Assembly: GCA_947178015.1 (NCBI GenBank)
Contig: CAMWWW010000102.1
Coordinates: 1 to 7,647, forward strand
Source: an uncultured Clostridia bacterium
GTDB taxonomy: Bacteria; Bacillota; Clostridia; Lachnospirales; Lachnospiraceae
DNA length: 7,647 nucleotides
Direction of reading: 5' to 3'
Positions 1 through 5,767 of the stretch are shown piece after piece. Below the pieces are notes generated by a model. That model saw only the letters and a list, made by a program, of their open reading frames with translations, searched no databases and was not told the origin of the DNA. The first letter of the stretch is position 1; each line of letters opens with the position of its first letter. A program made the translations under genes and the position numbers.

Positions 1-266
1 ATTATAGTATACCTTTTGTGAATGGACCTTTATAGATTGAATTTTGCTATGAAATTGCATGATTTGTGGGGATAGTAGGGAGTTTTTCAAAAGAGATACG
101 GAGGAAGGGCTGGGAGGCTCTGTGGGGCAGCCTTGCAGGTTACAGTACCACCGGGGAATTATAGGTTCCCAAAGAAGCCAAATGGCAGTTGTACTGGGAG
201 TTATTGTGAAGCGTATTCTTTTGTGGAAGCGAAAACAACGAAAATACAAATAGAAAAGAGAATCGT
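1..266 (+). other. Upstream region without a supported gene
   Basis: No convincing coding sequence is seen. The first 35 bases have stops in all three forward frames, so at most the last few codons of an upstream gene could be present. A 64-codon frame at 59-253 starts without a good ribosome binding site, gives a Gly/Arg-rich product that I do not recognise, and overlaps a region rich in inverted repeats; I treat it as chance. A TTGAAT at 37-42 with TGATTT 17 nt further on could be a weak promoter, but the second box is poor and I do not call it. The region most likely serves as the 5' leader of the operon or the spacer to an upstream gene. Confidence 0.5.
107..196 (+). promoter_or_regulatory. 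Candidate structured RNA leader ahead of the glycan operon
   Basis: Several inverted repeats are nested here. GGCTG (108-112) can pair with CAGCC (128-132). CAGTAC (143-148) is the exact reverse complement of GTACTG (191-196), and the stem can extend inward past one mismatch with AC (150-151) against GT (188-189). Inside it, GGGAA (154-158) pairs with TTCCC (166-170) and GCC (177-179) with GGC (184-186), giving a possible three-way junction. The element ends about 70 nt before the first start codon. Polysaccharide operons of Clostridia and Bacilli are often controlled by leader RNAs acting with NusG-family antiterminators such as LoaP. That link is inference only; I do not recognise a known riboswitch class, and no U-tract terminator follows. 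Confidence 0.3.
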
Positions 267-1496
267 ATGTTTCAGAATCATTCTTACATAAAAGCATTTG
301 AAAATAAGATATGGCTTTCTTCTCCTACCATGCATGGGGAGGAGCTTGCATTTGTCGAGGAGGCATTTCGCTCAAATTGGGTTTCTACTGTGGGAGAGAA
401 TATTGACAAGCTGGAGGCGATGGCAGCGGACTATGTGGGAGCAAACTATGCTGTGGCATTGGCCTCTGGAACAGCGGCGCTTCATCTGTGCATAAAGCTT
501 GCGGGGGAGAGGCTTTATCCGGGAGCGGAGCAAGGAGGAGCGTTAAAAGGGAAACATGTATTCTGTTCAGATATGACATTTGCCGCAACCGTCAACCCTG
601 TGGTATATGAGGGCGGAAGACCTATTTTTATTGATACAGAGCGGGATACATGGAATATGAGTCCACAGGCTCTGAGAAGAGCATTTGCGCTTTTCCCAGA
701 TGTGCGTGTGGTGGTTTTGTCTCATCTTTATGGAGTCCCAGCAAAGATGGAGGAGATTGTTGCAATCTGTGAGGAGCATGGAGCACTGCTTGTGGAGGAT
801 GCGGCGGAGGCACTTGGCGCTTCTATAGGTTTCCGCAGATGTGGTTCTTTTGGCGCCTACAATGTTGTGTCCTTAAATGGAAATAAGATTATTACTGGAT
901 CTTCTGGCGGGCTTTTTTTGACAGATTCTTGGCAGGATGCACAGCGCGTTAGAAAATGGTCCACACAGGCAAGGGAGGATGCCCCTTGGTATCAGCACAA
1001 GGAGCTTGGCTACAATTACCGCATGAGCAATATCATTGCAGGAATAGCGAGAGGGAATTTTCTTCATATAGAGGAACATATAGAAAAGAAAAAACAGATT
1101 TACGAAAAATATCAAGAGGGATTAAAGGAGCTTCCATTAAAAATAAATCCAATAGGCGAGGGAACGTCCAATTATTGGCTTAGTTGTCTGTTAATAGAAG
1201 AAGCGGCAATGTGCAGGCAGGTCCGGTCAGAAAGAGAAGCGCTTTATCTAGCTGAGCACGGAAAATCCTGTCCAACAGAAATCCTTGAGGTGCTTATGAA
1301 ACATCAAGCAGAGGGAAGACCTATCTGGAAGCCAATGCATATGCAGGCAATTTACAGAAATTGCCCATTTGTAAGCGTGGAGGGGGATGTCAGCGCAGAT
1401 ATTTTTGCCAGAGGTCTGTGCCTGCCATCGGATATTAAGATGACAGAAGAAGAACAGGAAGCAATACTTTCTATAATTGGTCGTTGTTTTGATTAG
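267..1496 (+). CDS. DegT/DnrJ/EryC1/StrS-family PLP-dependent sugar aminotransferase (PglE-like)
   Basis: The 409-residue product is full length for this fold-type I aminotransferase family, which transfers an amino group from glutamate to a keto group on a nucleotide sugar in the cytoplasm. Visible signatures are the N-terminal WLSSP...MHGEELAFVEEAF segment, the phosphate-binding SGTAAL (68-72), the pyridine-binding Asp178 in VEDAAEA, the SLNGNKIIT block whose Lys207 should form the Schiff base with PLP, and GYNYRMSNI (248-256). The LNGNKIITGSSGG block resembles PglE of the bacillosamine pathway, which aminates a UDP-4-keto sugar. The neighbouring PglC-like transferase and PglD-like acetyltransferase fit that role, but the 4,6-dehydratase that would supply the keto sugar is not in the window. 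The ATG at 267 follows a modest AAGAG at 256-260. The exact sugar substrate is not readable from sequence. Confidence 0.93.
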   Translation: MFQNHSYIKAFENKIWLSSPTMHGEELAFVEEAFRSNWVSTVGENIDKLEAMAADYVGANYAVALASGTAALHLCIKLAGERLYPGAEQGGALKGKHVFCSDMTFAATVNPVVYEGGRPIFIDTERDTWNMSPQALRRAFALFPDVRVVVLSHLYGVPAKMEEIVAICEEHGALLVEDAAEALGASIGFRRCGSFGAYNVVSLNGNKIITGSSGGLFLTDSWQDAQRVRKWSTQAREDAPWYQHKELGYNYRMSNIIAGIARGNFLHIEEHIEKKKQIYEKYQEGLKELPLKINPIGEGTSNYWLSCLLIEEAAMCRQVRSEREALYLAEHGKSCPTEILEVLMKHQAEGRPIWKPMHMQAIYRNCPFVSVEGDVSADIFARGLCLPSDIKMTEEEQEAILSIIGRCFD

Positions 1497-1516
1497 AGAT
1501 AGGAACAGGGAGCAGT

Positions 1517-2170
1517 ATGGGACAGAGAAAAAAGGCAAAGCATAAGCAGCGTTTTTATGAACGATATATAAAACGGCTGCTGGATGTTATTGGCGCGGGA
1601 ATAGGGATGGTGCTTCTAAGCCCAGTATTGGCTGTGACAGCGCTTTTGGTGAAGCAGAGGCTCGGCACGCCGGTTTTGTTTCGTCAGAGGCGTCCGGGAC
1701 GGAATGGAAAGGTGTTTGAGCTTTACAAATTTCGGACTATGACAGAGAGAAAAGGAGCAGACGGAAGGCTGCTGCCAGATAAGGAGCGTCTGACCAATTT
1801 TGGAAAAAAGCTTCGAAGCAGCAGTCTGGATGAGTTGCCAGAACTTATCAATGTTTTAAAGGGGGATATGAGTCTTGTAGGACCAAGGCCGCTGCTTGTT
1901 GAATATCTGCCGCGCTATACGGCGGAACAGGCGCGCAGGCACGAAGTGAGACCGGGGATTACGGGGCTTGCCCAAGTGCATGGGCGAAATTCCATCACAT
2001 GGGAGGAAAAATTTAGATGGGATATATGGTATGTTGACCATATCACTTTTTTGGGAGATTTGAAAATCTTGTTTCAGACGTTCCATTCTGTTATTCGGCA
2101 TGAGGGGATTCATTCAGAAACCTCGGCTACTATGGAGGAATTTATGGGAGTGGAGGAGAGGTATGAGTAA
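1517..2170 (+). CDS. Small monotopic phosphoglycosyl transferase (bacterial sugar transferase, PglC-like)
   Basis: This 217-residue protein belongs to the bacterial sugar transferase family. It moves a sugar-1-phosphate from a UDP-sugar to undecaprenyl phosphate at the inner face of the membrane and so starts glycan assembly. After a basic N-terminus comes one hydrophobic segment (about 20-46) containing a Ser-Pro (35-36), as expected of the re-entrant membrane helix of monotopic enzymes. Then follow FRQRRPG, KFRTM (71-75), the catalytic Asp105-Glu106 in SLDELPEL, DMSLVGPRP (117-125), and RPGITGLAQVHGRN (145-158). The size matches the minimal catalytic domain (PglC type) without the extra membrane domain of WbaP-like enzymes. 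It starts 20 nt after the aminotransferase stop, behind AGGGAG at 1507-1512. Its last codons overlap the next gene by 8 nt, which suggests translational coupling. Confidence 0.94.
   Translation: MGQRKKAKHKQRFYERYIKRLLDVIGAGIGMVLLSPVLAVTALLVKQRLGTPVLFRQRRPGRNGKVFELYKFRTMTERKGADGRLLPDKERLTNFGKKLRSSSLDELPELINVLKGDMSLVGPRPLLVEYLPRYTAEQARRHEVRPGITGLAQVHGRNSITWEEKFRWDIWYVDHITFLGDLKILFQTFHSVIRHEGIHSETSATMEEFMGVEERYE
2152..2156 (+). promoter_or_regulatory. Ribosome binding site fixing the fabD start
   Basis: GGAGG lies 6 nt before the ATG at 2163 and sits inside the 3' end of the preceding transferase gene. It decides for the 2163 start over an in-frame ATG at 2100 that would add 21 residues unlike any FabD and lie wholly within the upstream gene. 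Confidence 0.8.
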
Positions 2171-3035
2171 TGCATTGTTGTTTCCGGGGCAGGGTTCACA
2201 GCGCGTTGGTATGGGAAAGGAAGTGTATGAGGAGCTTTTCGAGGCGAGACAGATTCTGGATCGTGCCTGTGAATTTCTGCAATACAATCTAAAACAGATT
2301 CTGTTTGAGGGACCAGAGGAGATATTGACAGATACCGTCTATGCCCAGCCTGCCATCTATGTCTGTTCTGCTATGTATTTGGAAAAAGTGAAAAAGGCGG
2401 GGATCTGCTATCGTTATGTGGCAGGGCACAGCCTTGGCGAGTACAGTGCACTTTATGCATCAGGGGCGGTAAGTTTTTTGGATGGACTTTCTCTGGTGGA
2501 GAAGAGGGGCAAGGCCATGGGAGAGGAAAATGGCAGGGGATGCATGGCGGCCGTGACAGGAATGACAGAGGAGATGCTAAAGCCGATTGTGGAGACAGAG
2601 AAGGATGTGGTGATCGCAAATCTAAATACAGAGACACAGATTACAATCTCTGGTACAGAAAGCGGGATATGCGCCGTTTCAAAGGTGCTGGAAGCCTATG
2701 AGGGAGTAGTGGTTAAGAGATTGGCAGTCAGTGCAGCATTTCACAGTCCGCAGATGGAGCAGGCAGCAGAAAAGATGAAGCAGGTCATTGAAAAGACGAC
2801 ATTACATACACCATCGGTGTATTTAGTACCCAATGTGACAGGAGTTCCAACGAAAGATGTGGAGGAGATTCGAAGGCTGCTGCTTTTACAGATAACAGGG
2901 CAGGTGAGATGGAAGGATAGTATTCTGGCCATAAAGGCTGCCGGGGTGGATGGTTTTTATGAAGTGGGAAGTGGAAGAGTATTAAAAAGAATGAATTCTC
3001 TAATTGTATCAGAACCGAAATGTTTTTCTGTATAA
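2163..3035 (+). CDS. Malonyl-CoA:acyl carrier protein transacylase (FabD family)
   Basis: The 290-residue protein transfers malonyl from CoA to the phosphopantetheine arm of an ACP. From this start the order of motifs is that of FabD: FPGQGSQ (7-13), the nucleophile elbow GHSLGE with Ser90, Arg115 in EKRGKAM (the residue that binds the malonyl carboxylate), His194 in AAFHSP, the Gln243 segment QITGQVRW, and YEVGSGRVL near the end. All expected catalytic residues are present, so it should be active and malonyl-selective. Its position between a phosphoglycosyl transferase and a sugar acetyltransferase, with an ACP nearby and no other fatty acid synthase gene in view, argues for a dedicated malonyl-ACP supply for this operon, not the housekeeping copy. 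It overlaps the preceding gene by 8 nt. Confidence 0.93.
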   Translation: MSNALLFPGQGSQRVGMGKEVYEELFEARQILDRACEFLQYNLKQILFEGPEEILTDTVYAQPAIYVCSAMYLEKVKKAGICYRYVAGHSLGEYSALYASGAVSFLDGLSLVEKRGKAMGEENGRGCMAAVTGMTEEMLKPIVETEKDVVIANLNTETQITISGTESGICAVSKVLEAYEGVVVKRLAVSAAFHSPQMEQAAEKMKQVIEKTTLHTPSVYLVPNVTGVPTKDVEEIRRLLLLQITGQVRWKDSILAIKAAGVDGFYEVGSGRVLKRMNSLIVSEPKCFSV

Positions 3036-3116
3036 GTGAGAAGGTATTTCGAATAGTTGTGTTGGATATATCTTTTATGCTCTGACTGAAAAAGAGAGAT
3101 GCGAATAAATAAGAAT

Positions 3117-3120
3117 GGAG
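3117..3120 (+). promoter_or_regulatory. Ribosome binding site fixing the acetyltransferase start
   Basis: GGAG lies 5 nt before the ATG at 3126. It favours that start over the in-frame ATG at 3099, which would add nine polar residues before the conserved first beta strand. The 90-nt gap from 3036 to 3125 shows no clear promoter or terminator. Confidence 0.6.
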
Positions 3121-3125
3121 AAAAA

Positions 3126-3755
3126 ATGAAGCATTTAGTGATAGCAGGGGCGGGAGAGTTTGGAAGAGAGCTCTATTGGACAATAGAGGGAGCCAAGGGC
3201 TATGGGACGGAGTACGATATTAAGGGGTATTTGGATGATGCCCCAGATCCAGATAAGATAAAAAAGCTGCAAAGACCAATGCTTGGAGCGATAGAAGAGT
3301 ATCCTATTGCGGAGGGGGATGTCTTTACCTGTGCGATTGCGAATCCAGCGGAGCGGGAGATAGTGATTCAGAAATTGTTGGATAAGGGAGGAGAGTTTAT
3401 ACAAATCATTCATAAAACAGCCATTATTCATGGAAATGTCCGTCTGGGAAGAGGTGTGGTGGTCTGTCCCTTTACGGTGATTGGTGACAGCAGCAGGATC
3501 GGGGATTATGCAGTATTAAATGGATTTTCAGGGATTGGCCATGATTGTGTGGTAGGCAGATTTACATGCATTATGTCCCATGTGGATTTGACGGGACATG
3601 CAACGGTTGGCAGCAAGGTATTTATTGGAGGAGGAGCGGGCACCGTTCCGGGGGTTAGGATTGGCGATGGGGCTTATATAGGAGCAGGAAGCGTTGTACT
3701 AAAAAAAGTGAAGCCGGGAGTCAAGGTTTTTGGAAATCCTGCTGTGCAGATATAG
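3126..3755 (+). CDS. NeuD/PglD-family sugar O- or N-acetyltransferase
   Basis: The 209-residue protein has the two-part architecture of the sialic acid O-acetyltransferase NeuD / PglD family. An N-terminal Rossmann-like nucleotide-sugar-binding domain begins KHLVIAGAGEFGREL and runs to about residue 90. A left-handed beta-helix built of hexapeptide repeats follows (about 97-195: NVRLGRGVVV, SRIGDYAVL, CVVGRFTCI, ATVGSKVFI, VRIGDGAYI, GAGSVVLKKV). It ends in the family-typical GNPA. His139 in GIGHDCVVG is the equivalent of the PglD catalytic base. In the bacillosamine pathway this enzyme acetylates the 4-amino group made by the PglE-type aminotransferase, which is also present here, so an N-acetyltransferase role is the best guess. 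O-acetylation, or use of another acyl-CoA, cannot be excluded. Confidence 0.9.
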   Translation: MKHLVIAGAGEFGRELYWTIEGAKGYGTEYDIKGYLDDAPDPDKIKKLQRPMLGAIEEYPIAEGDVFTCAIANPAEREIVIQKLLDKGGEFIQIIHKTAIIHGNVRLGRGVVVCPFTVIGDSSRIGDYAVLNGFSGIGHDCVVGRFTCIMSHVDLTGHATVGSKVFIGGGAGTVPGVRIGDGAYIGAGSVVLKKVKPGVKVFGNPAVQI

Positions 3756-3806
3756 AGTGTAGCGCGCAGAAAATTAGGAAATAAAAAAGAAGAATAGGAG
3801 AGGCAT

Positions 3807-4028
3807 ATGACGACAAAAGAATTTATAGAAAAACTGATAGATATTTTGGATTGTGAAGAGGAAATAACGATGGAGACAGAGCTTTCAGAAATTGAAGAAT
3901 GGGATTCTCTGGGGGTGATCAGTTTTCTGGCAGAGATGGGACGACTAAGTGCAGCACCTGTCAAGGCAGCAGATGTCAAGGCGGCAAAGACGGTGGAGGA
4001 TCTGTTTTCCTTAGTAAAATTCGCATAA
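3807..4028 (+). CDS. Stand-alone acyl carrier protein
   Basis: The 73-residue acidic protein has the four-helix carrier-protein pattern, with the phosphopantetheine attachment site EWDSLGV at Ser34 and a closing AKTVEDLFSLV helix. Translation starts 6 nt after an excellent AGGAG (3796-3800). Unlike the usual fatty-acid ACP, the recognition helix just after the serine (GVISFLAEMGRLSAA) has few acidic residues, while the N-terminal part is very acidic, which hints at dedicated partner enzymes. Nearby candidates to load or use it are the malonyl transacylase, the SDRs, the AAC(3)-like acyltransferase and the adenylating enzyme. A peptidyl/aminoacyl carrier role is possible, since the fold and motif do not separate the two. 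Confidence 0.9.
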   Translation: MTTKEFIEKLIDILDCEEEITMETELSEIEEWDSLGVISFLAEMGRLSAAPVKAADVKAAKTVEDLFSLVKFA

Positions 4029-4118
4029 TGGACATAAGTGAAAATAGATATGGATGGTAGAGTGGTAATAAGAAGGATACTGGCTTGATTTTGTTTGGCA
4101 AGACAGGAGAGGAAGCAG

Positions 4119-4875
4119 ATGGGATTGGATGTATCGTTTGAGTTTAGTGGAAAAAATATTGTAGTGGCAGGTGCCTCCTCTGGGATTGGAAGGCAGTCAG
4201 CGCTGGAAATTTCAATAGGGGGGGGGTACTGTTCTAGCTATAGCAAGGGATGGAAATAAGCTTTCAGCGCTATCTTCACAGAATCCAGAGCGTATTATTA
4301 CAAAAACGGTTGATGTTCGAAATCCTGCTATGCTGGAAGAGACATTATGGGAATTTGTCCAGTCCCACGGAAAGTTTCACGGCAGTGTGTACGCAGCCGG
4401 AATTACTGGGGCGACGCCTTTGTTGTCTTACTCGGAGGAAGTGGGAAGAGGAATTATGGATACGAATTTCTGGGGATATGTGCACTTTATGCAGCTTTTG
4501 AGTCGAAAAAAATACTCTCACAATGGCAGTTCTCATGTGGCAGTGGCGTCTGTGGCGGCACAGACGGGGGAGGCAGGAAATTTTGCATACAGTGCCTCAA
4601 AAGCAGCAATGGTGACGGCAGCCCGTTCCTTTGCAAAGGAGTTGCACCGCAGAAAATGTCGTGTGAATACAGTAAGTCCGGGCTTTGTAAAGACTGCTTT
4701 GACAGAAGGTTATTTTGAGGAGAGGGGCTTTTCTGAGAAAACAGTGGAAAGGCATTTGCTTGGATTGGGAGAGGCCGAGAATGTGAGCGGAATCATTTCG
4801 TTTCTTTTAAGTGGCAGGGCGGAATGGATCACTGGGACAGATTTTGCTGTGGATGGCGGTTATTCTGTGAGTTAA
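4119..4875 (+). pseudogene. Short-chain dehydrogenase/reductase, frameshifted at a nine-G run (SDR-A)
   Basis: Translation from the ATG at 4119, behind GAGG at 4109-4112, gives a normal SDR N-terminus (KNIVVAGASSGIGRQ, NADP-binding glycine motif), but the frame closes at TAA 4257-4259 after 46 codons. A second frame, open from 4219 to the TAA at 4873-4875, carries the rest: Asn116 in DTNFWG, Ser144 in VASVAA, Tyr157 and Lys161 in YSASK, NTVSPGF, and WITGTDFAVDGGY. The frames meet at the G run 4218-4226. With eight G there, a 251-residue protein results that aligns without gaps to the next gene, with 126 of 251 identities by my count. Arg43 at the end of strand 2 suggests NADP(H). The probable activity is ketone reduction of an ACP-bound or sugar substrate. 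It could be a phase-variable gene in its off state, a gene rescued by slippage, a true pseudogene or a sequencing error. The downstream part shows no sign of decay. Confidence 0.88.
4218..4226 (+). repeat. Homopolymeric tract of nine G inside the first SDR gene
   Basis: Nine consecutive G form codons 34-36 of the reading frame that starts at 4119, in a loop just after the first helix of the Rossmann fold. It is the longest G run I see in the window; others are about five. Mononucleotide G tracts of this length are known slippage hotspots in DNA replication, and RNA polymerase can also slip on them. Loss of one G restores the full-length reading frame. Confidence 0.9.
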
Positions 4876-4957
4876 GCGAGAGAATGAAGAAAGTTATGCG
4901 AATGAAATGGGATATAGAAAGTTCGCTATATTGCTTGTTGTTACAGAACATAAAAAT

Positions 4958-5716
4958 ATGAGTCAAGAGGTTAGTTTTACATTTAAAGAGAAAAATTATA
5001 TTGTCACTGGAGCTTCTTCTGGCATAGGAAGACAGATTGCACTTGAGCTTGCAAAAGCGGGCGGACGGGTGCTTGCGGTTGGACGGGATAGTGGACGCCT
5101 TGAAAAGACAATGTCTTATTTTCCAAGTCAGATTATACCAGCGAAAACAGATGTCAGGGATTATCAAGCAATGGAGTCGTATATTGGAGCTTTTACAAAG
5201 AAGTTTGGAAAGGTCAACGGAGCGGTCCATGCGGCAGGTTCCCTATATATCACTCCTCTGCGGAAGTATCAGGAGGAGGAAGCACGGGAGCTTATGGATG
5301 TAAGCTTTTGGAGCGGAATTAAGCTGATACAGCTTGCATCCAAAAAAGTATATGCAGCACCAGAGAGTTCCTATGTGCTGATTTCCTCTGTCTGCGCCCA
5401 TAAAGGAGAAGCAGCGCAGTTTGCTCTAAACGCCGCAAAGGCATCCTTGCAGGTTTCAGCACGAACTTTAGCAAAGGAGCTATATCGACAGAGAAGCCGC
5501 ATCAATACCATCAGTCCGGGATTGATCCTGACAGGATTGACAGAGCATGATTTTGATGAGAGAGGAATTTCAGAGTCGGTGAAGGAAAAGCATTTGCTAG
5601 GGTTGGGGCAGGTGGAGGATGTGAGCGGATTGACGCTTTATCTGTTAAGTGATCGTGCCAGATGGATCACAGGGCAGGATTTTGTGGTAGATGGTGGTTA
5701 TCTAGTAAGCGATTAG
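4958..5716 (+). CDS. Short-chain dehydrogenase/reductase paralogue with degenerate active site (SDR-B)
   Basis: The 252-residue protein is an intact classical-length SDR, about half identical to the preceding frameshifted paralogue over an ungapped alignment. The cofactor motif TGASSGIG (17-24), Arg43, HAAG (91-94), NTISPG (183-188) and the C-terminal WITGQDFVVDGGY are kept. The catalytic tetrad is not: position 116 is Ser instead of Asn (DVSFWS), Ser144 is kept, position 157 is Leu instead of Tyr (ALNAAK), and Lys161 is kept. Loss of the tyrosine proton donor should abolish ordinary SDR oxidoreduction. It may be a structural or regulatory partner in a heterotetramer, or use different chemistry. 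I chose the start at 4958 by alignment with the paralogue, although no good ribosome binding site precedes it; the in-frame ATG at 4907 would add 17 partly hydrophobic residues. Confidence 0.88.
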   Translation: MSQEVSFTFKEKNYIVTGASSGIGRQIALELAKAGGRVLAVGRDSGRLEKTMSYFPSQIIPAKTDVRDYQAMESYIGAFTKKFGKVNGAVHAAGSLYITPLRKYQEEEARELMDVSFWSGIKLIQLASKKVYAAPESSYVLISSVCAHKGEAAQFALNAAKASLQVSARTLAKELYRQRSRINTISPGLILTGLTEHDFDERGISESVKEKHLLGLGQVEDVSGLTLYLLSDRARWITGQDFVVDGGYLVSD

Positions 5717-5758
5717 ATGGGATTCATCACAAAGAACGCGATGTGCAGCATAGAAAAG

Positions 5759-5763
5759 AGGAG
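5759..5763 (+). promoter_or_regulatory. Ribosome binding site deciding the AAC(3)-like gene start
   Basis: AGGAG sits 4 nt before the ATG at 5768 and only 1 nt before the adjacent in-frame ATG at 5765. An earlier in-frame ATG at 5717 directly abuts the previous stop codon but has no Shine-Dalgarno match and would add 17 residues not expected in the family. The 5768 start is favoured. Confidence 0.6.
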
Positions 5764-5767
5764 TATG

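Noticed and set aside
59..253. 64-codon frame upstream of the aminotransferase
   Set aside because: Poor start context, low-information Gly/Arg-rich product, and overlap with the inverted repeats; no family recognised. Kept only as unassigned upstream sequence.
3036..3125. Possible internal promoter in the 90-nt gap after fabD
   Set aside because: T-rich hexamers are present, but none pairs a reasonable -35 with a -10 box at 16-18 nt spacing.
2785..3183. 132-codon frame on the minus strand
   Set aside because: It spans the end of fabD, the gap and the start of the acetyltransferase, all of which have strong coding evidence on the plus strand.
4250..4501. 83-codon frame within the first SDR
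   Set aside because: It lies fully inside the restored SDR reading frame, has no recognisable motifs and no ribosome binding site; an out-of-frame shadow.
4330..4875. Separate 181-residue SDR-like gene starting at the ATG 4330
   Set aside because: It lacks the Rossmann cofactor motif and a ribosome binding site. The same frame is open back to the G run at 4218-4226, and the missing N-terminus is found in the other frame from 4119, so it is the downstream half of one frameshifted gene.
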